Assembly (NCBI GenBank): GCA_033220425.1
Contig: CM065646.1
Span: 5,711,501-5,775,500, forward strand
Length of the DNA stretch: 64,000 bases
Source of the DNA: Lepraria neglecta
Taxonomy: Eukaryota; Ascomycota; Lecanoromycetes; Lecanorales; Stereocaulaceae
Direction of reading: 5' to 3'
Shown here: piece by piece, positions 35,756 to 46,052 of the stretch
How the letters are laid out: every line of letters starts with the position of its first letter
Position numbering within the stretch: position 1 is the stretch's first letter
The notes under the pieces: model-generated
What the model saw: only the letters and a program-made list of their open reading frames with translations
The model's database searches: none
Told to the model about the DNA's origin: nothing
Translations under genes and position numbers: made by a program

Positions 35756-37303
35756 ATGACTTTGACCCAGAACGTCTAGACCGAAGGTCTACAAGCCACC
35801 CTTAAATCGACATCTTACCACAGCAAAGTCCGTGATGTGATTGAGGTCAATAAAGTCCAGAATGTGATCGAGGTCACTGGCCCTGCGGGAGAAAAGCTCA
35901 AGGTTTCCTTTCAGCGTACCATCCGAGTTCCAGACTATGATGGCGATTCGGAGCTCCCTCCAAGCATGGGCGCGTTCCCTCTCTACGATGTGGCAGATTA
36001 CAAAGGCAAGCTGCCCAACGCTATGTCTGTCAAAGAGGGCCTTTTCTTCCCGATGTACCGTGAGTATCTTCTCTTTCAGAATCTAAGTCAACGCACCCTA
36101 ACGAGTCGCAGAACGTGAAGCTATGTGGATTAATTTCGAATCCAGCGATCGCTTTGCTGTCCAGGTACATGTGGGTGGAGTCAATGCCATCTCTGGCGAG
36201 CCCATGATCGAGGATGAAGCAACAATGCTTCGTTGCTTAAGCCTTATTGAGGAGAAGGAGTCTATTCAGAACTACGTTGTTACTCCAGACCAGCCTGTAA
36301 GTAATATTCCTTAACTGCTTCTTCCAGTTTGATGCCTCCTTTCTAGTCATGAGACGTATTTTGGAAGCCGGAGATCTACTTTTGCTCATGAGATATGTCT
36401 TTTAAGTCAAAAATCATATTGAAGAAAAGTGCTTACCTGAAAATGATATAGTGACTCGACGGGGTCGCGAGCAACGATGGGTGCGTTCATCAATTCGTGG
36501 CCATGCCATTGGGCTCGGGCTACTCAGTCGAAGCCCAGGTCACAGGCATAGACCTAATAAGAGGACTTCAATTCGAAATCACGCCCGCAAAGATGCCTCC
36601 ACCACCGCGATTCCAATGGCCAATTGCGGATGGTGCAAAGCTCCCAGTCAAGGAGCTCTCTGTGAAGACAATGACAGGCAAAATCATTGTACTCAATGGT
36701 GTATCATCATCCACAGTTGTCAAGAAGATCAAGGTTATGATTGAAGAGAAAGAGGGCATCCCCCCGAACCACCAACGTATCGTCTACGATGCTAGGAAGA
36801 TTGATGACCATTACTCGCTTGGAGGTTGCCACATCCCAGACCAGGCCGTCATGCACCTCATTCTTCGTCTCCGTGGTCGCGGAGAGGGACCTTGCATAGA
36901 ATCAGAGCTTGCCATTGCAGCTTGGGGGGGGGGGCTCATCAAGCAGTTCATTGTCAAGGATACCCACCCAGCCTGCAGCTGGCAGCGCGAGAAGAAGATT
37001 TGCTTCAACGTCCAGGTCTTTAACTCTGATGTATTCCATCAAGCTGCCCGCATGGATCCTCCTGAGACACCAATCTCGGCTGCCACTTATGCCGAGGAAG
37101 TTCTCCCTTTCTACAAGATATACAATGAGGTAGCCTCAGACATCAAGGGCGACTTCGAAGGCATCAACTCTGTTAAAGCAATCGACAAGGCTAAAGACAA
37201 AGCTAGCGGAAAGCGTGGACGCGAAGAGCATGACGAGCCGCCTTACAAGAATCCTATCATCCTACTCAACCCTGACTTGCCAGCATTAAGTTCCGGCTTG
37301 TAG
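35756..37303 (+). pseudogene. Ubiquitin-like fusion gene, copy 1 (two in-frame stops)
   Basis: Three exons are readable: 35756-36059, 36112-36296 and 36452-37303 (introns 52 and 155 nt, phases consistent). Domain order: an N-terminal domain with FQRTIRVPD, SMGAFPLYDV, FFPMYQREAMW and VGGVNAISGEP, then LDGVASNDG...QFVAMPLGSGYSVEAQVTG; a ubiquitin-like domain at about 36653-36886 (SVKTMTGKIIVL, EEKEGIPPNHQR, LILRLRGRG); and a C-terminal domain (GGLIKQFIVKD, FNVQVFNSDVFH, DPPETPISAATYAEE). The ubiquitin part keeps Lys6, 11, 27 and 33 but has Arg at 48, Asp at 63 and RLRGR instead of RLRGG. From memory, the outer domains also occur in bacterial proteins. Two stops interrupt it: TAG at 35777 and TGA at 36452, where the family has Trp before LDG. 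A start upstream of the first stop by splicing is conceivable; the second has no easy escape. Confidence 0.7.
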
Positions 37304-38022
37304 CTGAGCTGGAAAAGGAGATTTGAGCAAGAACGCAGACGAGCTTTTTTGCAGCTTGGACAGAAAGGGCGTCTAATTGTACGTGGACAGGGTCATGAAG
37401 GCATGATTTTGAAGCTGGAGTCATCTCGGTGGATATGAACACAACATGGTCGGTGAACGTTGGATTCTCAATGCATTTTTCTCTTGCACCATTACACCCT
37501 TCGAACAGATGGAAGCTATTGTCTACAGGATTGGGAAACAGAGGCCAGATTGCTTGCATGCATTAGACACTACTCACCAACGGAGCTGGTAGCAACTGAG
37601 CCCATAAGGTTTCCTAAGTTGTTATTCATATGTATTGTGCTTGCGCAGCTTAAAGGGGCTGGCCATCCATGTTTGCTGCTTCTTTAATTCGGGTCAATAA
37701 TGTCGTGATATTTCAGGCTTGTGTTCCAGGCACTTTGGAGAAAAATGCCTGAATAAAATAAGTCTAGCGTGCAGCCTCACACTTGTTTCGTGCAGCCTTA
37801 TCTATGGACCCCCTCACCTGAGAATCACAGTCTCGCCCAAGCATACAGAGCTGTGACACAACAGCACACAGGTAATGCTATGCCTGAAATTTGAGAAGGC
37901 AGTGCTATTGCTTACTCAGATTGCTAGATCTATTGCTTTTCCATTCGCTAGCGACTGCTTGCGCATCTTCAGCTTGAGCCTCTCGCGCCTGTCCCAACCT
38001 CGCCACAGACACGCTGCCGCCT
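37304..38022. other. Spacer between the two ubiquitin-fusion copies
   Basis: About 720 bp without a supported gene, with AT-rich parts. It separates the tandem copies and presumably derives from the duplicated flank. Confidence 0.45.
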
Positions 38023-39544
38023 ATGGCGCTCCATTGCAGACTCGGATCTAGCCACGGCTGGTACCGTGCGAAAGACACATTCCATGTGAGCTATGAAGAT
38101 CCAGGAAGAAATCTTTACATACAGTTCTGGCGCACCATCAGAGTCCCGGACAATAGGAGCGAGTATTCGCTGCCACCGGGACTAGGAACTTTTCCTATTT
38201 TCCAGTAGGAGAATATGAAGATAAACTCCCGGAGGAGATGGCAGCCAAAGGAGGGTGTTTCTTCTCTATGTACCGTATATGTACCCTGAGTATTGCACGT
38301 CGCAGTAATAGTGTTGAAATCAAACATTCAATAGAGCGAGAGGCCATGTGGATCCGTTCCCGATCTAGAGACAAATTCGCTATCAAGGTTTTGGTTGGAG
38401 GCGTAACGCTGTTTCTGGAGAGCCCATGTTGGGGAATGCTGGTACTACATTCCACGGCCTTAATCGTAAATCGCAAGGAAAGACTCTTCAGGACTACCTT
38501 ATGACTCCCCAACAACTATAGTTGGATGGAGTTGCTAGCCATGACGGCCAGGTCCGTCAATTTGTGGCCGTGTCATCAGAATCTAGATATTTTGTGGAAT
38601 TTCAAGTGACTGGCGAGGAAGTGGTAGGGGGCCTTTAATTCGAAATCATCCCACCAGTTCTCCACCCCAACGAGTACCTCCCACCAAATCCTCGCGCAGC
38701 TGGTCGTCGACAGAATTACACCCCAAAACCATCAATGTATTGGGGAAATTGCAAGTCAGCTCGAAAACACGTCCTGTTTGTGAAATCTTGGTTGGGGGAG
38801 CTAATCCCCTTTTTATTGTACCAGAGACCCTCATCGATGAGATTAGGGACATGCTAGAAGACAAAATCGGAGGCCTTTTCGAGAACTTTCGTCTCGTTCA
38901 TAATGGGATGCAGCTTGGAGGAAGTAAGTACTACTTTGTAGTCTTGAGGCTTTAAAGCACAGTGCTTATTTACATAGGAACGGTAGCAAGTAACAAGATC
39001 CTACACATGAGTATTCTGCAAAGGTTATCCGTCCAAGCCGAAGATACACATACTCAATGACGTTATGCTAGTTTAGGAAGCCTGTATCCATGCAATGGAG
39101 CACCTTCGTAGCGGTAGTCATGATTGGAAGGAGAGCATGCCAATGTCGATTACACCTGGAGGACTGATTAAACAATGTATCAAAAGCGACGAAAGCAAGG
39201 CCGATAATTGGGATCCAGACAATTCCATAGTCTGCAATGTTCAGATTCTGAATACGGAGGCATTTCGCCAGGTCACAGGAATGATGCCACCAGAGACGCC
39301 TATTTCTGCAGCAACCTACGCACAACAAGGACTACCCTTTTACGAAATCTACAATGAGGCATCAGTCATCAAGGGCGATTTCAAAGGTATTAAGTCTATC
39401 AACGAAGTCGATAAAGTTACAAGCACAAAAGGCAAATCAAAGGAAGGAATCCGCAAGGGGGGGTCGAAGGGCCAGACTACGATTTTCCTGTCGTCAAGCT
39501 CAATGGAGTCCGACCTTTCTAGCATTAACTACGTGCGCCTTTGA
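38023..39544 (+). pseudogene. Ubiquitin-like fusion gene, copy 2 (heavily decayed)
   Basis: Same domain order as the copy about 2.2 kb upstream, more diverged and broken. The N-terminus reads MALHCRLGSSHGWYRAKDTF then FWRTIRVPDN and SLPPGLGTFPIF. After a frame change come EYEDKLPEEMAAKGG and REAMWI...IKVLVGG; after another, MTPQQ, a TAG, LDGVASHDGQVRQFVAV. A diverged ubiquitin-like part lies at about 38755-38925 (ENFRLVHNGMQLGG). The C-terminal domain is the best kept: 39095-39544 is open (TPGGLIKQCIKSDE, VCNVQILNTEAFRQVTGMMP, ETPISAATYAQQGLPFYEIY). At least two frame changes and several stops, so no full protein is possible. The isolated C-terminal frame might be expressed but I see no reason to think so. 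Confidence 0.7.
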
Positions 39545-40646
39545 AGTTCTCGTGGGAGAGAGCCGCATGACCTTCTGAAAAGAATTGCTTGCCTTCTTCT
39601 CTGGAGGAAGCTCTATGGTCTTGGTTTTTATTGAGGCCTTTTCTTGTTTCTGAGCAAGACTGACGGATATGGCTGCTTCACCTGCTTCCATAGCCACTGC
39701 TCACTACTTGAGGTGTTAGCAAATAAGATTTTCGGATGAAACCCACTTCTGCTCTGAAACTTAAGATCTACAGGAGTTATCTATCTGCATTACTTCCTGT
39801 GCGTGATTTTCAGCCTTGCGCAGCAGGCACCCGAAATGATGCCTGCCGCGCGTAGCTTTAGGCGGTCTCGGCTGGCTCCTTAATTGCTTCTCCGCCCCTC
39901 TAAATGCAACCCACCACGGCATCGCCGAAATAAAATGCAATGAGAGGAGTCCTAAGCGAGGCCCCTAAAGAGCCCCTAAGTGATCCCCCAACCCCCGACT
40001 AGGGATATCTCCCAGCGACTCCCCGGGGCGACTCTGGGGCCCACATTGAATTTTATTTTGGCGATGCCGTGCCCACCAAAGACACCAGGGTTTCAGTGGC
40101 GCTTTTACATCAACCATGTGACAGAATGTAGGCTTAATCTTGCAAGAAGATCTATCCCCAATCCACTCTGTCCCGCGGCAACCGGCATGAGACTTCGTCC
40201 TCCATCACGCCTAGCGAGCGGTACAGGCCTGAGGCATCCCTAAACGGACTGAACGCGATCCTTCGCTCGGCTAGCTATCACCTGGATTGGTCAATTGGTG
40301 CCACATGCACCCCGAAACATGCATGTGGGTCCAGTAAGAAATGACCTTCTGATACTGTGCCGAAACTACTGCAAGCCAAGGCCATGTTACATTTCGACGC
40401 TCATATGTGTGAAATCGTCCTGTTCTAGGTTTAAAGATAGTTCGATCCTGATATGATAGTACAGCGGTTTGGTAATGTCGAATCCATCGCGATTGCGATG
40501 GCACACCTCCCATCTTCCTTGCTTCCGCTTTGTGGAAGAGCCGCAAAGTGCTCTCCAGTCTGACCTTCATGCACTGTGTCTCCGCCGTCTTGCCCATTCA
40601 TCACTGCGTCTCAATGCCATTTGAAATGCCTTAATAGTGCCTGTCA
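39545..40646. other. Intergenic region holding a MITE-like element
   Basis: About 1.1 kb without a protein gene. Contains the inverted repeat pair listed separately. The last 80 bases are the leader of the membrane-protein gene. Confidence 0.5.
39915..40071. mobile_element. Candidate MITE with 28-bp terminal inverted repeats
   Basis: CACGGCATCGCCGAAATAAA begins the left arm (39915-39942). Its reverse complement, with two mismatches in 28, is the right arm (40044-40071, ending TTTTGGCGATGCCGTG). The arms enclose 101 bp of GC-rich sequence with short CCCCTAA repeats. CCCAC stands directly outside both ends and could be a 5-bp target duplication. No open frame inside, so it would be non-autonomous. 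A structured non-coding transcript or protein-binding palindrome is the alternative. Confidence 0.5.
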
Positions 40647-43473
40647 ATGACAAGGCTGAGCTCCCAAAATCCCCAACTCTCAGCAATCTGCGCCCCGACC
40701 ATGACCTCTTTGCCTGAACCAACCGACCCTCTTCTCCACCCGCAAAGCTCCAGCCTGTCTGACACCTCCTTTGGCTCCAGAAATTCTACCGTCGTCGCAT
40801 CACCCGCGTCGCCAGCCTACCAGCGCCCTGCACATCAAAGAGTGAACTCCCTCGCGGAGCAAATCGATTCCTCCTTCCGTAGTCCATTAAACCAGGCCGA
40901 TATCAATACCGCATACCAGGGCCATGGACTGGGTATTTCGAACTTGGATGAACAGAAGAGAAGTTCGGTCCCAAGAGTGCCCGTCGGGAGCAAGAGCGAT
41001 CCCAATAGTCCTGGCTCTCCTCTCTCGCCAACTACAGCAAAACTTGCCGGGAAGCTCTACCGTGCTCTCGGAAGTCATCCTGAAGAGGACGAAAGAGATA
41101 GTCCATACATCCCATACAATCCTTCCACACCATCACTACATCAAACCTTCGGAGCGAATTCGGAGCTGGAGGATCTCAACTCCAAACCACAACCTACAAC
41201 CAGGCGAGAATTTCCTTGCAGAACAAGAAGGCCATTTCAGGCTGGCAGGGGGAGTTGGTTGGCAGCCACGATCCTCATATTGGCCATATATTCTACAATC
41301 TTTTCGGGAATCTGGCTCATGATAGCAATTAAGAAGCCTCGGTATGGCCATGCGATTACCACAGCTGGCAGGCTGTCACCCAACACGGCGTCCTTACTCT
41401 GCGCAGCTTTTGCGAAGTCGATTGAGTTGTCTTTCGTCACGGTCTTCGTTGCCTTTCTAGGTCAGCTTCTGTCTACTCGGGCACTGAGTAGAAACGGCAA
41501 GGGTGTCACGATCGCGGAGATGGCGATGAGGTCCTGGGTCATGCAGCCCGGCACCATGCTGACCCATTTTGAGTCCGTAAAATACGCTGCGGCGACGTTC
41601 CTGGGGGTCTTCGCCTTGCTCGCGGCACTGATGGCTATGGTATATACCACGGCTTCAGACGCTCTAGTGGCGCCCAAATTGAAATTTGGCAAGACCGAAG
41701 AGCTGGTGATGTACGGCAAAGTCGCAACATCGTTTGCTAACACTTACTACGTCGAGGCCCACTGCAATACCCCCATTCAGTCGAAGACCGACAATCTTGA
41801 TTATCAAACAACTTGCATATCAATCCAGCATGCAGGAGAAGCATACCACAATTACATGCAATATTTGACGAACTGGGTGGGCAACATCGAGTCGGGAAAT
41901 GGTTCCACCAACTTGGCACAAAGGCCAGATCCAGTAGCGGTAAGAGGCCGGCTGCCGCTCTCACAGCATGATACAGGCTAATAGACCATTCCGCAGATGC
42001 TATATGACAACATGACTGTTAAGGGAAGCTGGATAAACCTGGGCAAGGACCAAAATATGACAGTACTCTCGCAGAATTACAGTAAAATCGTGAACAACAT
42101 CACAATGGCAATGCCTCACCCTGGAATATTGGCTGCTGCAAGAGACCCGATCAATGGTATCCTTCAGCCACAGGATCTCAGCGTCAGTCTTCCTGTCTTG
42201 GGATACACCCTTTCCTGGCGCTCGAAGTCTTAACTTGTCTGACCGGTAACAGGGACTCGGCGAGTATTATCTCCGGGCTTCGGTACCATCACCGACTATC
42301 AACGTTCTATGCGCCAACGTCTCAGAGGACGACCTAAAGCCCATGGTCTACGAGTTGTGGCCGTCAACAGACAACAATGGCACTATTCCGAATTCCACGA
42401 CGTGGCCAAATGGTTTCAACCTCGCAATGCCTAGTAGTTTGACGAAAACACCAGTCGACGACCTCTTCGGATTCGACGACATTAATGTTCATCCAATATT
42501 TCCGAAGCTACCTCTTCCATACAATACGGTGCTGAATTTCAGTTCTACCTGGGGCCCGAACGCCATATACTTGCTAGCCACCTCTGAAAGCATGACATAT
42601 ACGATGTGCTCCATGCGAGTAGCACTGTCGCCCAATTGCTCCACGGAATATCATGCCAGTATGAGCGGGGGGTCCCTGAACACGCACTGCGATGATCCAA
42701 ATGACGGTCTCGCCTATGGACGATCCCAGCCTTTAGCCCCTAATGGCAAGTGGTACCCGGACTGGGTCGACGTCGCATCAGAATGGGCTATAGCAATCAG
42801 CTTGGGCGACGGAATCAACGATTCGGCATCTTCTAATGCTCGCCTTCTCACCCAACTCATACCTACCACTCCCGCCCTCGACCCTTCTCTCCCTTCCATC
42901 TCCGAAGCTCTTGCCGTTCTGGCAGGTAATACCATTCTCCTCTCTGCAATTGACTCACCTTTCATTCACTATTGGAACTACTCCACGACAGTGAACACAC
43001 TCGAGCAGCCACAATACCAAGCCTTCAACGCGACCCTCAAAACCCAAAACTATGCCTCGGGCGGCACGCAACCCTGGCAAGGAATCTTCTACATCGTCCT
43101 CGCCCTCGTCTTCATAACCAACGTCTGCTGCCTCCTCTACTTTGGCTTCTCCGGCTCCCTCGTAACCGACTTCATCGAACCTCAAAACCTTTTCTCGCTT
43201 TCCCTGAATTCCCCTCCATCCGCTGCCCTCGAAGGAAGCTGCGGTGGCGGACCCGAAAGGGAACATTTCCAGGTGCCGTGGACTATTGAATTGGATAAGG
43301 AGAGGGAGCATTTGTATATTGAGAGTAGGGAGGGGTGGGCGCCTGGGAAGAGTAGTAGGCCGGTGCATAAGCATCAGAGGAGTTGGAGTGGTAGGACGGA
43401 TTATGAGATGGAGGGGAGTCCGGTTGTGAGGATGTATAGTAAACTTAATAAGAAGAGGACTAGTTTGCTTTGA
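40647..43473 (+). CDS. Large fungal multi-pass membrane protein, function unknown
   Basis: Exons 40647-41939, 41997-42182 and 42253-43473 give 899 residues. The N-terminal 205 residues are cytosolic-looking, Ser/Pro-rich and disordered. Four hydrophobic segments are clear: LAATILILAIYSTIFSGIWL, FVTVFVAFLGQ, ATFLGVFALLAALMAMVY, and near the C-terminus FYIVLALVFITNVCCLLYF. Between the third and fourth lies a loop of about 420 residues with many Asn-X-Ser/Thr sites (NMT, NYS, NIT, NVS, NGT, NST, NFS, NCS, NYT-like) and several Cys, so it should face the lumen or outside and be glycosylated. The tail of about 85 residues is charged. This architecture is familiar from uncharacterised Pezizomycotina proteins; I assign no function. 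A second in-frame ATG 18 codons on could also start it. Confidence 0.8.
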
Positions 43474-43792
43474 GGTGGGGTTTTGAGATGCTAGGATTGG
43501 AGGAAGGGGGAGGGATTAGATACCACGTATATAGTAATGAACCATAGACTTAATCACGATTCGAGTTCTGAACGAAAGGTCATGGGAATGTTGTTGTTGA
43601 CTAGCGGAGATGCATGTCTGAGATTCCCATTTATCATGATCATACAGAATGCTTTCGGCCCACGGGAAACGCTGTAGCGCTTCTAATTACACCCGTGTAA
43701 GGCAGTCTATTGCCTTGCAGATATCGCTCCAGCCTCTGGTGAACAGCAAGCTGATGTCCAACTTTTCAAAATTCCATGCGCTAAAAACAATA
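43474..43792. other. Short spacer between convergent genes
   Basis: About 320 bp of 3' flank shared by the membrane-protein gene and NSP1. Nothing recognised. Confidence 0.5.
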
Positions 43793-45785
43793 TCACCTCC
43801 GTCCCATGAATGACCGATAAAAGCCATCAGCTGCGTCGCTGCTGGGACCACTGAGACCGTTTGATGGCCCTATGCTTTGACCTGCTCGCTGGGCTTCTTT
43901 GACTTTTGATTGTAGGGCAGCGGCACCTTGATCGATATGTTGGAGCTGAGTAAGGTGGCTGTTGAGGACGCGGACGACTTGTGAGAGCTGATGTGGGTGA
44001 GATTAGCGATTGGAACTTTTGAGTCGATGGAGAAGGGGGTATCTTACCGGATCGTCTGCCTTGCTGTTCTTGCTGAGAAATGATGATGCGTCGTTGATCT
44101 CCTCGATCATGCCGGTCAGATCTTTGCCCATCTCGTCAAGACGGTCTTGTAGCTTGGACGCCAGTTGGTAGCTATGAGATTACATTAGCAGGGTCTCGTT
44201 GATCAATGTATAGTAGTACTCACGTTCTCTCCCGTTCTTGGTCCGGACCTGAAAGAGTATCCCCTTGCCCCACTGAGCTTGATATCATAGAATCCACCTC
44301 CTTTTCATAATGATCAAGCCACATTGAAAGCTCCGCTTGATCATTCTCGACGGCGGTCAGCTGCCTTTCGACCTCTGTGGTAGCTCGTTCGGCCTCTAGC
44401 GTACTCCCATAGAGTTTCTGGATCTTCTCACTGTTCTCCACAAGCATTCGATCCCAAGTGGCTACCTTCTCTGCTTGCTGTTGAAACTCCTTCTGATACC
44501 TTGATAGATCAGATGCCCATCTTGTAATTATGTCGTCCATTGACTTGTTCTTGAGGCGTGATTGAGCAGGTGGTGCCGGGCCGGCTACTGATGCACCCAG
44601 GTTTGCTGCTGCAGTTCCCGTACCTTGAGCTGCGCCTGTCGCAGCAGGCTGGGCTGGGGCCTGAGAAGTGGCAGTTGGGTCCGCCGGTTTTGGCGCAGCC
44701 GAGGTGGCCGCAGGCTGCTGTCCATCTAGATTGAACAGAGAGGGGTTTGGAGCTTCACTCTGCGGTTGCTGAGACGTAGCCGACTTATTCGATCCAGCAT
44801 CTTGCGTCTTGTTGAGGTTGGTGAAAAGCCCGCCATCAGGTTGAGCTGCTCTTTTGTTGCCGCCGAAGACATTGGATGCGCCAGCATTTGGTGTAGACCC
44901 GAAAAGGCTCGGAGCCTGTGTGGCAGAGGTCGCCGCAGGAGTCTCTTGTGGTTTGCTAGCTCCAAGAGTGGAGCCTCTAAAAGGGCTTGAATGTGCTGCT
45001 GTCGAATTTCCCCCCTGAGCAGACGACGATGTGCCTAGGTTGCCAAAGGGATAGCTCGCATCTTGAGGCGGCTTGCCGAACAGGACTGAGCCAGAACCAG
45101 CTCCGCTGTTATTGCTTGGGGGAGGGCCTGCAGGGGTGGTGGAGTTGCCAAACAGACTTGTGGCTGGCTTGCTTGTTGGTGTGGTCGAAGTCGTCTGGCC
45201 AGGGGCAGAGCCTAGATTGCCAAAAGAGAAGCTTGGAGTAGTGCTGCCGCCGGCACCACCACCAAACAGATTCGTTGCCTGACTCTGTCTACTGGCTGGC
45301 TGGTCGGACGATTTGTTTGGTGTAGAGAAAGCTGAGAAGGCTGCGGAAAATGGCGCGCTACTCGATGGCTGGTTGTTTTGTGATCCTGGCTGTCCAGAGC
45401 CGAAGAGCTCACCTGATGTATTATTGCTCTGTGCTTGACCAAAATTGGATCCCGTAGACGGTTTGCTAGCCCCTCCAAACAAGTTACTACCGCCGCCGCC
45501 AAAGACAGAGGAATTCCCTCCGGCTGTACTTATGTTGCTAAAAGGGTTCGGACCTTGGGTTGCAGGAGGGTTGGCTGAGGAGCCGAAAAGACCGCCGCCT
45601 TGCTTGGGGGCACCAGAGGCAGGCTGACCAAAGATCCCACCAGAGCCTCCACTCGTAGCTGGTTGAGCAAGTGAGAACGGGGACGTGGATTTTGGTGGAT
45701 CCGACATGGTACTCGAAGGTGGAGATGGCGTTCTGCCGGAGGTGAAACTGTTAGCTCTAACATTTCGAATACGCCGAGCAGACAT
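43793..45785 (-). CDS. NSP1: FG nucleoporin Nsp1 (NUP62)
   Basis: Central-channel nucleoporin that forms the permeability barrier and binds Nup57/Nup49 or Nup82 through its coiled coil. Exons 45785-44224, 44171-44048 and 43987-43793 give 626 residues. Residues 30 to about 390 are FG-repeat sequence with many GLFG-, FG- and GGIFG-type repeats in Ser/Thr/Ala/Gln-rich, charge-poor linkers. From KSMDDIITRWASDLSRYQKE onward comes the conserved Nsp1 C-terminal coiled coil (QAEKVATWDRMLVENSEKIQ, ELSMWLDHYEKEVD, LQDRLDEMGKDLTGMIEEIN, VVRVLNSHLTQLQHIDQGAA). The tail ends ADGFYRSFMGRR, typical of the family. A second ATG at 45707 (MSDPPKST) may be the true start. The FG part is shorter than in yeast Nsp1. 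Confidence 0.95.
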
Positions 45786-46052
45786 GATGGCTTGGGAGGG
45801 TCAAACTTACCAGAAATGAAGGGGTTAAAAACTACGCAGAGTGATATATGTCTGATGTGTTTCCTTCAAGTCTTTCAACGCGGCTGCTCTGCCAAGCGCG
45901 AGTGTTGACTAGCGCGTTCGAGAGTGATTGGAGAACCAACTTTTTGTCTCCACATCCTCCAGCCGGTCCACTTCATTCACCTTGTTACCTCTCGTTTCTC
46001 TTCGAGCTTTGCACTTGAGGCGATACTATTGGATCAGCGAGGACCATCAGCT
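45786..46052. promoter_or_regulatory. 267-bp divergent promoter, NSP1 / Laa2-like gene
   Basis: Start codons of the two divergent genes are 267 bp apart. The half next to the Laa2-like gene is CT-rich leader (CTCCACATCCTCC, CTCGTTTCTCTTCG). No clear TATA box. Confidence 0.5.

Noticed and set aside
36926-36936. Run of about eleven G in ubiquitin-fusion copy 1, considered a frameshift site
   Set aside because: The frame continues correctly across it (Trp then Gly residues then LIKQF), so no shift is needed.
44726-45763. Several overlapping frames on both strands within NSP1
   Set aside because: By-products of the FG-repeat sequence; the Nsp1 frame has repeats and the conserved coiled coil.
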